Assembly: GCA_963575745.1 (NCBI GenBank)
Contig: CAUYUJ010021059.1
Coordinates: 1,492,496 to 1,556,495, forward strand
Direction of reading: 5' to 3'
DNA: 64,000 nucleotides
From: Prorocentrum cordatum
Lineage: Eukaryota; Sar; Dinophyceae; Prorocentrales; Prorocentraceae
Shown: in pieces, positions 18,716 to 30,306 of the stretch
How the letters are laid out: the number at the start of each line of letters is the position of its first letter
Numbering within the stretch: position 1 is the stretch's first letter
The notes under the pieces: generated by a model
Databases searched by the model: none
Seen by the model: only the letters and a program-made list of their open reading frames with translations
What the model was told of the DNA's origin: nothing
Made by a program: the position numbers and the translations under genes

Positions 18716-19258
18716 GGCGGCACATCGCCGACGGATCGGCGGCGCGCAGGTCGGCGGCGCGCCCCCCGAGAACGACGCCGCGCATCCCCGGGCGGGGTGG
18801 GGCTATCGGGCCCCCTCCTCCTCCTCCTCCTCCTCCTCCTCCTCCTCCTCCTCCTCCTCCTGCTCCTCCTCCTTGTCCTCATCCTCTTCCCTCCTCCTCC
18901 TCCTCCTCCTCCTCCTCCTCCTCCTCCTCCTCCTCCTCCTGCACCTTCTATCGTCGTCGTCCTCCTCCTCCTCCTCCTCCTTCTCCTCCTCATCTCGTCC
19001 TCCTCCTCCTCCTCCTCCTCCTCCTCTCCTCCTCCTCCTCCTATCGCCCTCCTCCTCCTCCTCCTCCTCCTCCTCCTCCTCCCTCCTCCTCCTCCCCTCC
19101 TCCTCCTCCTCCTCCTCCTCCTCTCCTCCTCCTATCGTCCTCCTCCTCCTCCTCCTCCTCCTCCTCCTCCTCCTCCTCCTCCTCCTCGTCCTCCTCCTCC
19201 TATCGTCCTCCTCCTCCTCCTCGGCGCTCAGTGGGCGATTGGGGGTCGATGCATCCCC
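18716..19258 (+). repeat. fam15 repeat split by a 410-bp TCC expansion
   Basis: The left part (CGACGGATCGGCGGCG, CGGGCGGGGTGGGGC, TCGGGCCCC) ends at 18811. The right part (CAGTGGGCGATTGGGGGTCG) resumes at 19230, as in the uninterrupted copy at 28232-28365. TCC repeats with GTCC variants fill 18813-19222. Confidence 0.65.
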
Positions 19259-19519
19259 CTCGTAGACCGTGCCCCCCTCGCTCTGGCCCCTGACCGAAGC
19301 CTGGCCACCAGCGCGCCCCGTCACGGGGCGTGCGCCCGAGAGCCCTCGGCCAGCGGCGCTCTCGAGCGCCCTCGTCGGGGGCGTAGCTGCTGGAGAGCAT
19401 CAAGACAACCTCCGGGGACCGACGACAGCGTGGGAAACCGCCCACGGCAACGACAGGGGCGAATAGCACCGGGATGGGGTGGAAGGCAATCTACGATCAT
19501 GTTGCCCCCATCGTACTTA

Positions 19520-19703
19520 CAGTGGGGGCTCGGCCACAAGGAACCTCTGCAAGAAACCCAACCCTGAAATCCGCGATTTGTTCAGTGAAAATCCAAATTC
19601 GTCGATCGAAAACCGTCAACTTCGTATTGGGGGCCATCGAAATCCAAGAAACCCAGGGCACCCTGGCAGAATCCAACTGGTTTCTTGGCACGCGCCCCCA
19701 CTG
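19520..19703 (+). mobile_element. fam9 MITE with CAGT ends and TA flanks, copy 1
   Basis: CAGTGGGGGCTCG at the left and CGCGCCCCCACTG at the right form TIRs, each directly flanked by TA. CAGT termini and TA duplication are the known pattern of Tc1/mariner-type elements. The interior carries CAAGAAACCCAACCCTGA and CAGGGCACCCTGG. The second copy is at 42693-42878. Confidence 0.75.
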
Positions 19704-20118
19704 TAAGGACCACATCCCAGAAATAATTTCGAGCACCTGGAAAAGTGTCGAAAGAGTGTGGAAAGAGTGTCGAAACAGTGTCGGACAAATGTCTCCCAGG
19801 GCCCAACACGCGAAAACCCTCGAGTCTCGGTATTTTTTGCTTCGTGCTCGAAATTCTCTCTGGTGATCAAGGCTAAAGTAGGTTGGAACATCATAAATCT
19901 CCGAGTAGATGCACGCAGAAAGCGACGATGATCCATGTCTCCGGTGAGTCTCCCACACGAATGCGTGAAACGTCCGCGTCTGGGCTGTCCGCCTCGATCG
20001 TCGCCTCCGCATGACCCCCGCTACATGCGCCGCGACCAATCTCGAGCTTCCTCCAGCGAAGGGTCACTCTTAGGTGTAGCTTTGGGGCGGCCTGAAGGCC
20101 CGACCCCGCCGTTGGCTG

Positions 20119-20278
20119 AAGGGGGGCGGGCACGTCCTCCCACAGGCGGATTTTGGACGAAAAATAAAAATACGAAACAAATGCTACAAAATAAACAAAA
20201 ATAGTCGAAACATCGTTCCCTGACTATTTGTTGACAGCTGGAATATTCCTCCTGTAGAGAGGGACAGGCCCGGCTTGA
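20119..20278 (+). mobile_element. fam8 TIR element, copy 4
   Basis: GGCGGGCACGTCCTCCCACA at the left and CTCCTGTAGAGAGGGACAGG, then CCCGGCTTGA, at the right. The interior is AT-rich (AAAAATAAAAATACG). Confidence 0.75.
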
Positions 20279-20351
20279 GACAGCAGCAGCTCTACCGCGC
20301 AGCCCCAATCCGATCAAACTCGGTCCCGTGCCCCTCCCAGGGTCTATCATT

Positions 20352-20650
20352 GACCAGGTCTGTACGCTGAGCTCGATGGTATCATTCGTCCTTTCAGGCA
20401 CTTTTCCAGACCAGTTCTGTGTGCTGATTTCGATAGTATCATTAGACCTTTCAGGCTCTTTTCTAGAAAAGTTCTGTGCGCTGATTCCGATGGTACCATT
20501 AGTCCTTTCGGGCTCTGTTCTAGACCAGTTCTGTGCGCTGATTCCGATGGCATCATGAGTTTTACTTTCTGTGCGCGGGGTTTATCCTTTCAGGCACTTC
20601 TCGATACCAAAATTTTGTTTCTGATTTCGATCGTAGCATTAATTTTGCCG
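20352..20650 (+). repeat. 57-bp minisatellite, four regular units plus degenerate ones
   Basis: Units begin near 20352, 20409, 20466 and 20523 at a strict 57-bp spacing, followed by a longer degenerate unit near 20603. Because 57 is divisible by three, both strands stay open. The plus strand reads a hydrophobic 19-residue repeat (DQFCALIPM in one unit) and the minus strand a hydrophilic one (SESAHRTGLE). No start context or partner exon supports translation. Confidence 0.85.
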
Positions 20651-21014
20651 TGTAGGGTCCGTGCACCCGTTTCTCCAGGCGGATCCAGCCGTTGCGACGA
20701 GAGGCCCCCAGGAGGCCCACGAGAGAACGAAAAAAGGCCAGGGAAGGCCGCCGCTGTCTGGACTGGCCCTACTCCGTTACAAACGCAAGCGCAAGGGCCA
20801 TCGGCAGGTCCTGAGCAGCGGCGGGGTCGACGGAGACCACGGTCTGCACTACGTGGCCCAGGCGCGCCGCGAGCGTCTCCGCCTCCTCACGAGGGCACCA
20901 GCGAGGAGGGTGGCTGCCAGAGCGGGGCGGGACTCTGCAGTCTCCAGTCCTCCCACAGTGATCGTCCTCATTATTATGACCTTCCTCTTCGTCCTGCTCC
21001 CCATCACCATCACC
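20651..21014. other. Unassigned, no gene seen
   Basis: Mixed sequence grading into TCC and then ATC repeats. Short frames exist on both strands without a recognisable domain. Confidence 0.3.
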
Positions 21015-21152
21015 ACCACCATCTTTGGCATCATCCGCAAAAACCTCGTTCTCCACCTCCCCATCATCATTTTCATCCTCGTCGTATTCTACTCATCCTC
21101 CTCATCATCCTCTTCACCATCGCCAACACCACCACGAGTGTCATCAGCGTCG

Positions 21153-21206
<54 letters not shown>

Positions 21207-21970
21207 GAATCATCATCATCATAATCATCATCATCAGCATCATCATCATCATCATCAGCATCATCATCATCAGCATCAGCATCAGCATCAGCATCATCAT
21301 CAGCAGCATCATCATCATCAGTAGCAGCAGCATCATCAGCAGCAGCAGAAGCAGCATCAACGTCAGCATAATCAGCATCAACATCAGCATCAGCATCAAC
21401 ATCAGCATCAGCATCAGCATCATCATCGTCGTCATCATCATCAGCATCATCACCATCATTATCATCATCAACAGCATCGTCACCACCACCATCACCAACA
21501 GTATCATAATCACCACCATCATCAGCATCAGCAGCATCATCATAATAATCATCGTCGCCATCATCACCAACAGCAGCATCGGCATCCTCATCATCACCAT
21601 CATCATCACCACCATCAGCATCAGCATGATCATGGTCGTCAGCATCATCATAATCATCAGCAGCAGCATCAGCATCATCATCATCATAATCATCATCATA
21701 ATCGTCAGTATCGTGATCATCGTCGTCATCAGCAGCATCATCTTCATCATCAGCAGCATCATAATCATCGCCATCATCGTCAACAGCAGCATCTTCATCA
21801 GCACCATCATCATCACCATCACCAACATCATCATCATCAACATGATCAACAGCATCGTCATCATCATCGTCATCATCACCACCACCACCATCACCATCAG
21901 CAACAACATCATCACCACCACCATCAGCATCATCATCATCATCATCACCATAACCAACATCATCGTTACT
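21015..21970 (+). repeat. ATC/TCA compound repeat, about 950 bp
   Basis: Mostly CAT units mixed with CAG, CGT and AAT variants. The long open frames (poly-His, poly-Ile/Ser, poly-Asp, poly-Met) are compositional. Confidence 0.95.
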
Positions 21971-22149
21971 CGCACCGGCATCTTGCTCGTGCGCAGCCGC
22001 TGCGCTCGTCTTCGCCCAGCGACGGTCGTCCTCGCAGCCAGCCCGTGCGGCTCCTGGTCGATAATTGCGGCAGCATTCTTCCCTTGGAACCGCGCCCAGC
22101 GCCGCCGTCGCTGCCCCCCTACTCGGGAAGATATGCGACAATCAATGAC

Positions 22150-22990
22150 AACGATGCCGTTAGGAGATCGTCAATGACAACGATGCCGTTAGGAGACCAA
22201 CGTTCGGCGGCGCGTCGTTGACGCTCTGTTTGCTCCCCCAACAATCACGAGTCAGCGACGGGGCCGACAAGGCCGCCGCCTCGCAAGGGCGTTCTCTCGG
22301 CCGCGGCGCGGGCAAAGAACCAGACAACACCGAATCGGGAAATCGGGGCTGGGCGGGGATGTGCATCGGATCGGGCTCCATCGGCACGGGAGTCGAAACC
22401 GAAATCGGATCGGCTGCGCAAGCGCGCACAACAACGCCTCGCATACATCGGGGCCGCACAAGACCGTCGGAATATCGCGACCGAAGCGGATCGGGCCTTG
22501 CCGGAAAAACAGAATCGAGCCGGACCAATCGGAAAAAGACCCTGCCTTGGGGAAGGGGCTCGATCAACCAAACGAATAAGTACATTGGAAGCTCCGCCGT
22601 CGGCGGGCGAGCAGCAGCGAGCGCCGACGTCCGGATATCCAGTGGCTCGACGTGTGCGGGACATGTGTCTGGCGGGCCAGTCCCTTCTGCTGGGGCCGCC
22701 TTCTCTAATGCGAGAACGGCACCGTATTATGCTTGGCCCCTTCGGGGCCCCCCAGTTTCTCGGCTGTGAGATATGCACAACAAAGCTCGAACATCTTGGA
22801 CGTCGCTACTTAGACCAACGACTTGGCTATATAATACGTAGCACCCCGCAGTTGCGGATGAGAGCGAGGGAGTGGCGAGGACGTGGGCAGTCTGCGAGGC
22901 TCTGAAGCCCGCCACAGGCGCCAAACTTTTACAAATCATGCCGTGAACCCGCCGCAGGCGCAGATTTTTCCTAAAAGCGATGTGCATGAC
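22150..22990. other. Unassigned, with a short tandem at the start
   Basis: A 30-bp unit (GACAACGATGCCGTTAGGAG region) is repeated at about 22147 and 22177. Part of 22330-22500 resembles 15240-15370 (GAATCGG, GGATCGGGC, CGTCGGAATATCG). No gene is supported. Confidence 0.35.
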
Positions 22991-22995
22991 TCGTG

Positions 22996-23205
22996 GAGTG
23001 GGTCGCGGGTGGTTCGCGGGTGGGTGGCGGGTGACGGGTGGGTCTCGGGCGGGTCGCAGGTGGGTCGCGGACGGGTCGCGGGATGGGTCGCGGGTGGGTC
23101 GCGGGTGGGTCGAGGGTGGGTCGCGGGTGGGTCGCGGGTGGGTCGCGGGCGGGGTGGCGGGCGTGGTCGCGGGCGGGGTCGCGGGCGGGGTCGCGGGGGA
23201 ACCCA
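22996..23205 (+). repeat. GGGTCGCGGGT minisatellite
   Basis: About 20 degenerate units of 10-11 bp, grading from GGGTCGCGGGT to GGGGTCGCGGGC. All frames are open and give Val-Gly-Arg or Arg-Pro-Thr repeats. Confidence 0.9.
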
Positions 23206-23349
23206 GAAACCGCCCAAAACGCAAGGAAAACCTGAAACCTCAAGGTCTGGACTGGACCTCTCGACGGCTCCTTCCTTCCCTGCTGGACTCTGGAACGGCC
23301 TCTAGACGCCCAGGACGACAAACAAAAATGCCTTGACCTCATCATATTC

Positions 23350-23760
23350 TTCCACCTCCTCCTCCTCCTGCTCCTACTCCTCCTCCTCCTCCTCTTCCTC
23401 CTCCTCCTCGTCCTCCTCCTCCTCCTCCTGCTCCTCATATCGTCCTCCTCCTCCTCCTCCTCCTCTTCTTTCTCGTCCTCCTCCTCCTCCTCGTCCTCCT
23501 CCTCCTCCTCCTCCTCGTCCTCCTCGTCCTCCTCCTCCACCTCCTCCCCTCCCTCCTCCAACTCATCCTCGTCCTCCTCCTCCTCCTCCTGCTCCTCCTC
23601 CTCCTCCTCGTCCTCCTCCTCCTCCTCCTCCTCCTCCTCCTCCTCCTCCTCCTCATATCGTCCTCCCTCCTCCTCCTCCTCCTCCTCCTCCTCTCCTCCT
23701 CCTCCTCCTCCTCCTCCTCCTCCTCCTCCTCCTCCTCCTCCTCCTCCTCCTCCTCCTCCC
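23350..23760 (-). repeat. TCC/GTCC tract, about 410 bp
   Basis: TCC repeats with TCGTCC and CATATCGTCC interruptions like those in the tract at 18813-19222. Confidence 0.9.
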
Positions 23761-23784
23761 TCAGCGGCGCGCCCAGAGGGAAAA

Positions 23785-23935
23785 GGACGGCAGGGCGCGG
23801 GCCTGCTCAGACGGCTCTGAAGGCGCCCGGGCCTCCTGAGAAGCATCACATACACCCTCGCCGAGGCCAATGGAGGGCTGCTCATGAGGCCCCGAGGCTT
23901 CTGAAAAAAACGCCGCCTTCTGACAGGGCCCTGCC
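23785..23935 (+). mobile_element. fam4 foldback element, degenerate copy
   Basis: CAGGGCGCGGGCCTGCTCAG at the left pairs loosely with CTTCTGACAGGGCCCTG at the right. CCTCCTGAGAAG and GAGGCTTCTGAAAA lie inside. Confidence 0.35.
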
Positions 23936-23954
23936 CCATCCAGGGCCGTCCACG

Positions 23955-24145
23955 GGACAGCACGGCCGAACACAGACCGAACCGACAGCAAAACCAGACC
24001 CGACCGACATCGACCGGCCTCAAGCAGCTTAGATAGCTCAGTGACGAGGCAACGACCCGATAAGCGACCGAACCGAAGCGACCCAACGCAACCGACTGCG
24101 ACACAGCCGAACTGACCGAACCGCAAACCCACTTGAGACCCAAAG
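23955..24145 (+). repeat. GACCGAACC-rich repeat
   Basis: The short motif GACCGAAC is repeated irregularly. CGCAACCGACTGCGAC and CACTTGAGAC align with the stretch at 28770-28950 and with 24290-24330. Confidence 0.55.
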
Positions 24146-24160
24146 GAGGCCTCCAAAATG

Positions 24161-24290
24161 GGGTCTGAGTAGATGGGTCGGAGGATCGCGCCGTAGCTTC
24201 GATGCATCGTCGATGCATCGACCATCCATCGGCGAGATCGGCGATGCAGCGTCGCCGTCGGCGTGGAGAAGTTCAGGCTCGACATGGACA
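24161..24290 (+). mobile_element. fam5 element, right arm lost
   Basis: GAGTAGATGGGTCGGAGGAT, then CGCGCCG and GATGCATCGTCGATGCATCG, match the fam5 left half. After the centre the sequence passes into the GACCGAACC repeat. Confidence 0.55.
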
Positions 24291-24551
24291 CAACCGACTG
24301 CGACGCAGCCGAACCGACCGAACCTCAGACACCATTGCCCCTCTCACGTCCCCCGTCAGCGCGCCGCCGACCTCCGTGCTGGGGGCGGGGGGGCTCCTCC
24401 AGCGTCAGCCTCTCGGCGATGGCACCCGAGCCGCCCCGCAGTACGTCCGCGCAGATGGCACCCTCGGGTCTCTGGTGTCCACGGCGGCACACCTCGCGCA
24501 CCCGCCCGCCCCGCCCCCTGCAAAGATCAGATAATCTTCGCCTAAACTGCC

Positions 24552-24553
24552 GC

Positions 24554-24598
<45 letters not shown>

Positions 24599-24647
24599 AA
24601 TCATCATCATCATCATCCTCATCAGCAGCATCATCGGCATCATCATA

Positions 24648-24680
<33 letters not shown>

Positions 24681-25597
24681 ATAATCAGCATCATCAGTAT
24701 CATCTTCATCATCATCAGCAGCATCAGCATCATCACCGTCAACAGCACCATCATGAGCATAAACATCATCTGCATCACCATCAGCAGCATCATCATCACC
24801 ACCACCATCACCATCACCATCATCCACCATCACCCTTATCATCAGCAGCGGAAGCACTTGCATCATCATGGGTCATCCTCGCGACCATCAATGTCGTCGT
24901 CAGAATCTTAATCCTTCTCCTCATCCTCATCACCACCACAACCATCATCGTCATCACCAGCGTCATAATCATCATCGCATCATCATCACCAGCAGCACCA
25001 ACGCCATTCTCATCATCACCACCACCACAACCACCATTGCAATCACCACCATCATCAGCACCATCATCACAATCGGCATCAACACCACGACATCAGAATC
25101 AGCATCAACAGCATCATCATATTCATCTTCATCATCACCACCATCACCACCACCTCATTATCAGCATCACCATCACACTCACCATCACCATCAAAATTGC
25201 CATCACCATCACCATCACCATGAACATCCCCACCATCACCACCACTAAGACAGAAACCACCATCCTCGTCATCACCACCAGCATCATCATGCATCATCAG
25301 CATCACCTTCATCATCGTCACCATCATCAGCAGCATCATCTACATCAGCATCATCATCATAGTCAGAATCATAATGATAATCATCATCAGCAGCAGCATC
25401 ATCATCAGCAGCACCATCATCATCATCATCTGCATCAGCATCATCATCAGCATCAGCATCATCATCATCATCATCATCATCATCCTCATCCGCATCCTCA
25501 TCCTCATGCTCATCATCATCATCATCATCACCATCATCATCGCCATCATCATCATGATCGGCATCATCATCAGCAGCCTCATCATCACCCTCATCAT

Positions 25598-25629
<32 letters not shown>

Positions 25630-25668
25630 TCCTCATCCTCATCACCACCACCACCACCACCATCATCG
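24552..25668 (+). repeat. ATC/CAT compound repeat, about 1.1 kb
   Basis: The longest ATC-type block here, with CAC, CGT, CAG and CCT variants and an ACCCTC run at 25590-25625. The open frames are compositional. Confidence 0.95.
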
Positions 25669-25689
25669 TCATCGACACCTCGCACCCCC

Positions 25690-26040
25690 GCCCGCACGCC
25701 CCCGAGAACGAAGCCAGGACCGGGACACGGTCGGACCGTGACAGCTCGGCGGCCTCCTGAGAGGAGGCGCCAAGACTGGGTTCGAGAATCGAGGGAGGTC
25801 CGAGGCACGACGATGTGAGGTCTCCAGAGGGGCGTCTCTGGCAGCCCCTGGGCCGTCTCGGGTGGCCACGGCTGGGTTCGCCTCGAAGTTCTGGCCAGAA
25901 CGCAGCCCAGGCTTGGTCCAGGGGCCCAAATTTGAGGCGCAAGCAACACGAAGCCAGGACTGGGGCAAAGGCGGACTGGGATAGATCGGAGACTCAAGAA
26001 GCAACTCCTGGGAGGTCTTCGTAGGAGCGGTGGCAAGAGC
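25690..26040 (+). repeat. Duplicated GAAGCCAGGAC segment
   Basis: ACGAAGCCAGGAC occurs at about 25707 and 25950, and AGGTC/CTGGGTTCG motifs recur between. This suggests an old partial duplication. No gene is supported. Confidence 0.4.
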
Positions 26041-26099
26041 TGTTGAGCCCGAGCATGGGGTCACTAAGCTGGATTGGCTCACAGTAACCCCCGCCTTCC

Positions 26100-27229
26100 C
26101 CACTGTCTTCTCTAATACGCACGCGTGTGAAAACGAACGCATGCGTCATAAACAGAGACGCATCTGATCAAAATTGAGCGCGTGCGAGTCGAATCCACGC
26201 TTCCGCATCTGAAATATGACACATCCACCCATACCTGGAACGCAGGCGCGTGCATGTCTTCGACGACGGAGACGCCTAGGCGTTGTTTCCCATCTCTTTG
26301 AGCCTTCATGGCAGCAGGACCTTCTCAGTGCAACACCGCTTACCGAATCGGTGTGAGTCGAGGGTTGGACATCGAAATAATGCCCTTCCAGTGCAACCAT
26401 AACTGGGCATGTGTCGCACGCACGCATGCGCAGATGTAAAAGCATCTTCATGTCGCGCTCTCTCTCTCTCTCTACCCCTCTCTCTATAGATATGTGATTA
26501 ATATCCTAAGTTATTCCCCACAATTGCGGATGAGAGTGCAGGGTAGGCGGGCTCGCTTCGATTCCACAACGTCTTGAAAACACCCCGCCGTTCTTCATTC
26601 CCAAGAATAGATAGCGGGTCTCGGAATGTATCGCGTCAGTGATAGAAGGCAATCGGAAATTCAATGTTCAATCCGATCCTTTAACCTCGGACGTGTCGAT
26701 GCCGTCGGAAGGGGTTCCGAAGCCCGCATTGCTAGGTGGGCCACCTGGTCCCGCGGGTCCTCGAACTCCTCCCCCCCGCTTCACCGCTGCATTTCGCGTT
26801 TTTTCCCCACGTAAGGCGATGCGTTGCGAGACCCGCAACATTGTCCTAAACATAGGAAGAAGCGGCGGCAATCGGGTGGGGGCGCGGCACTGCGACGCGC
26901 CGTCAATCCATGCGAATCCTCCAATCCTTGAGTCTTACCCGCAACTGCGAGGGGGGTACGACGTCGGGAAGTCACGTTCTGCTTCGGTCTCGAAAGAATG
27001 CGTGAAAGCCGCCCGACCGCGAGGCGAGTCGGACAACCAATCGAGCACACATGGCATACCAACCAGGCGCACAGCGGCAAAAAGAAAAGACGCCTAGGGC
27101 ATCGTATTATTGCTCCGCGTTTGATTCCCAAGACAAGTTACGACGCATGAGAAAGTCGGGGCAAGCCCCGGATTAGACCGAAATAAAAGCTGGATAAGCC
27201 GTCGGATGCTCATTCTGTGGACCTTCTGT
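26100..27229. other. Lower-GC unassigned region
   Basis: It contains a short CT microsatellite (26457-26487) and AT-richer patches. TTGCGGATGAGAG occurs here near 26526 and also near 22853. No coding block is convincing. Confidence 0.35.
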
Positions 27230-27370
27230 TTTGGGAGCCACTCGCTCCACTCGTGCGTCGAAGCTGCGTCGAACGTCCGTCGACTCGAGTCGAACCCGAC
27301 TCGACCAAGAATCAAACTTGCGTCGAGCTTGAATCGAACTTGAGTGGAACTAAAGTCGAACAAATCCGTT
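27230..27370 (+). repeat. Degenerate 12-mer minisatellite (GTCGAACTTGAG-like)
   Basis: Roughly ten units of CGTCGAACTTGA-type sequence with much variation, like the arrays at 10755-10855 and 37690-37800. Confidence 0.55.
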
Positions 27371-27694
27371 AGGTGGACCCCAAAAAGGTCCCCAAAACGA
27401 CCGTCGAAAAGCCAGCATCAGGCCGCTGACGGAACACCTCGCGCTCCAACCGCCCAGCCCCCCCCACCAGCGGCATGTTTCCTCCCAGTAAAACACCTTT
27501 TCTCGCCAGCGGGTCACGGAGAGCATCGCGGAATGCTGCCAAGCAGGTCGGAAGTTGCTCGGAAGACAACACCAACGTGGGTTTCAAAATGAAGCTGGAC
27601 CGGAACTGCGGGCCGTAAGGCGGAGTCCGCCCCCTAGCAGATTGGGCTCTTCAGGCAGTTCTGCAGTCATGCACGGGCATCTGGTATGAGGAAC

Positions 27695-27860
27695 CGGGGA
27701 TGGACAGAACCCCCTTTAGTAAAACGTGGCTTAGTGAAAACAACCTCGGACCCAAACCTGGCGGGCGCAAGCCTGGAAAATGACGGCCGCAGCGCCCTCT
27801 CGAGAACCGAAAACGGACAATTCACTAATCGACATGTCAGGGTGGGGGTTCTGTCCCCCC
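27695..27860 (+). mobile_element. fam10 TIR element, copy 1
   Basis: GGACAGAACCCCC at 27702 and GGGGGTTCTGTCC ending at 27856 are perfect inverted ends. TTAGTGAAAAC and GACAATTCACTAA form an inner pair. The interior TTTAGTAAAACGTGG and GGGCGCAAGCCTGGAAAATG is shared with 60996-61151. Confidence 0.8.
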
Positions 27861-28231
27861 CCCGCAGGAAAGCGGGCACATGGCACCTGGCATCCTCCCG
27901 AGAGGCAGGCCAAGGGAGAAGCCGACAACGGACCAAAACCTACAGAACGCGTCCCTCTGATAAAGGCAGGGGACCGAGCTCCTCCTCCTCCTCGCACAGA
28001 AAAGCGCACAGGAAAGCGGGTCCTGGTGTATACGGGACCCTAGTGTATACATGTTCCGTTGCTTCCTTGGGAAACGGATAACCAAATATACACCACACCA
28101 CTCCGAGGTCGTCCCTGGCCTTCAAAAGGTCCTGTGATTGAAAAACAGCCCGCCACTGGTAATGTGTGTGTTCCACTTTACGATGATGGGCAACGCTTGT
28201 TGAAGGGGACCGCCCTAGGGGGAAAACATCG

Positions 28232-28365
28232 AGCTCGAATCGGTGAGACATCGCCGATTGATCCGCGATAGGCCCTCGGTAGCGAGTCCGCACGTTCCTG
28301 GGCGAGGTGGGCTATCATGTCCCCATCGGCGATGAATGGGCGATTGGGGGTCGATGCGTTCTTCC
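28232..28365 (+). repeat. fam15 dispersed repeat, uninterrupted copy
   Basis: ATCGCCGATTGATCCGCGAT, TCCTGGGCGAGGTGGGCTAT and GAATGGGCGATTGGGGGTCG in the family order. Confidence 0.55.
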
Positions 28366-28769
28366 CTGTGCTGCACGGCGAGTTTGGGCGCTCACGACAG
28401 GAAGGGGCTCGAGCACTCTGGAGCGGAAATATCCCGAATCCTCTGACGAGGGCAGAGCCCGACAATACACTTCCTGTCGCAGTGTCCCCGTCCCGCTGCC
28501 AGCCCCACCCCGGGGCCCACGGCCCCTCCTCCCGCACGGCTTCCATGATGTCGTCGCGCACCATCGGCCAGATGGTGTCGAAAGGGAGTTCCTGGACGCG
28601 GCGGCAGCCAAAATAGGACGACGAAACACCGCACCATCACACACACACACACACACTTCGATGCCCGCGCGGAGCTCTTGGGTCGGCGCTGGGACTTCCC
28701 CTGGCGGAGCGCGCCAGGGGGCGGCCACGGAGGCGCTGCTGGCGTGGCTCCAGCGCCGCCCTTCGAAGC

Positions 28770-28950
28770 GTGATCGAAAACCGACCGAACCGACAACGAG
28801 ACCGACACTGGCCGAAACCGACAGGTCGCAAGCAGCCAGAGGGCCCGGCTACGCCGCAACGACACAACAGCCGGCCGAACCGGACCGACCGAACGCAAAC
28901 GACTGCGACGCAACCGAACCGACCGAACCTCAGACGCAACTTGAGGCCTC
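28770..28950 (+). repeat. GACCGAACC-rich repeat, second locus
   Basis: GAAAACCGACCGAACC, CAAACGACTGCGACGCAACC and AACTTGAGGCCTC match the order at 23955-24145. Confidence 0.55.
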
Positions 28951-29376
28951 ATGAGGAAGCGAGGTCCTGCCGCGGGGCGGACGAAAGGGGGTATAGCAAC
29001 GAGGGGCGAGGTAGCGACTCAGCTGCATGCCGCTGGAACTTCTGGCGAGGAAAAGCCCCGCGGCGGGGCCGAAACGGGCTGCATGCAGCAGATGTTGCAC
29101 CCCCCCCCCCCCGTCGCCCCATCCCCCTCCGTTCGTCCGAACTCTTCGAGGGCAGCGGTGTCCGCAGATCTCTTCCCGCTCCGATCTTCCCTGGTCCCCA
29201 GGGATGGGGGGACCTGCAAAAGAGGGCCAGCAGATCGACGGGCGCAGGGGCAGCGGGACTGCAGACCACCGATGCCTGGGAGACCTCCTGTCGGGGAGGG
29301 AGGACTGGCTCAAAGGGGGGGAACCACGACCTGGAATGGACGACGCGTCGCCGGTGGGTCGGCGAGACTGTCGTCT

Positions 29377-29541
29377 TGAAGGGGCCCAAGGACACACATA
29401 TGAATGCACACAGATGGAATAGTCCCCTATATTTTCCCATAGTTTCTGGGTGTCTGTCTTCCCGCCCACTTCCCATGTTTTCCCATATGTTCTGGGAAAT
29501 CGAGGATTAATTGTATCTGTGTGTTTCTTTTCCTCCTGAGT
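29377..29541 (+). repeat. fam3 dispersed repeat, copy 4
   Basis: The family backbone with almost no CA array. A fam15-like fragment (CGTCGCCGGTGGGTCGGCGA) lies directly upstream. Confidence 0.7.
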
Positions 29542-29779
29542 CCTGCTACCAGGAGGCACGCTGGATAGGGAACGAAGGGGCTTTTTCGGGCCACGGCGAG
29601 CCTCGGCCACGAGCGGGATCCGCAGAGAAACCAGGGCCTCTGGAGCGGCCCGAGCAGACGGAGCCCCTCCTGAGCCCCCCAAAAAACCGGTTCCTCCTCT
29701 CAGCGTCTCGACTGCGCAGGCCTCCGATGGGCGACGGGGGGTCGCCCCTGAACCAGTTGATGCGCGTTGTGCGAGAGTG

Positions 29780-30170
29780 ATTTTCAGACAGGTTCGGCCA
29801 TATGAGGTGTCTGTCAAGTTTGACGTTCTAAACTAGTAACACCTACCAGCGACTGTATGCGCCTATTGGCGCCTATTGTCTATTAGCGCCTATCAGTGCC
29901 GATAAGCGGCCACTGCTACGAAATAGTAAACGCTAGCAGACAGAGGAGACAACAGCTCATACCTAAAACGACTCTCACGCAATTACCACACCTAGACCAG
30001 TCCCCCACCTGCGCGAGCCCCCGGAGACCTCTGGGTATCCTGGAGACTTCCTGGTCCCAACATCGCGAGATCCGTGAGACCCTGCCGATGAGCGCAAAGC
30101 GACCCACGAGACCCATGTGGCCCGCGCGGAGCACGACTGGCCGCCATCGAGATCCTGCCGACTCGGCTCG
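29780..30170. other. Unassigned, with short GCCTATTGGCGCCTATT-type tandem
   Basis: A short array of GCGCCTAT units lies at 29860-29900. The flank of the fam6 copy (GAGATCCTGCCGACTCGGCT) recurs at 30740-30760. No gene seen. Confidence 0.35.
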
Positions 30171-30171
30171 T

Positions 30172-30306
30172 CTTGCCATCGCTCGGACGTCCATTGCCCG
30201 TGCAATGTTCGGCTCCGTGCGTTCTCTTGAGCGCAAGATCAGCCGGCGTGCTTCTCGATGGTCCTCGCCGAGATGATAAGAATGCAAACGTCCGAGCGAT
30301 GCCAAG
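30172..30306 (-). mobile_element. fam6 TIR element, copy 2
   Basis: CTTGCCATCGCTCGGACGTC at the left and ACGTCCGAGCGATGCCAAG at the right. It is 135 bp, the same size as the copy at 3028-3162. Confidence 0.75.

Noticed and set aside
20555-22177. 540-codon plus-strand ORF
   Set aside because: Most of it is the ATC repeat read as Ile/Ser. No stop codon can arise easily in that composition, and no domain is present.
24263-25741. 492-codon plus-strand ORF rich in His
   Set aside because: The CAT repeat read as poly-His. Openness is compositional.
26180-26215. Possible tRNA T-arm (GAGTCGAATCC)
   Set aside because: No acceptor stem, D-arm or anticodon arm could be folded around it.
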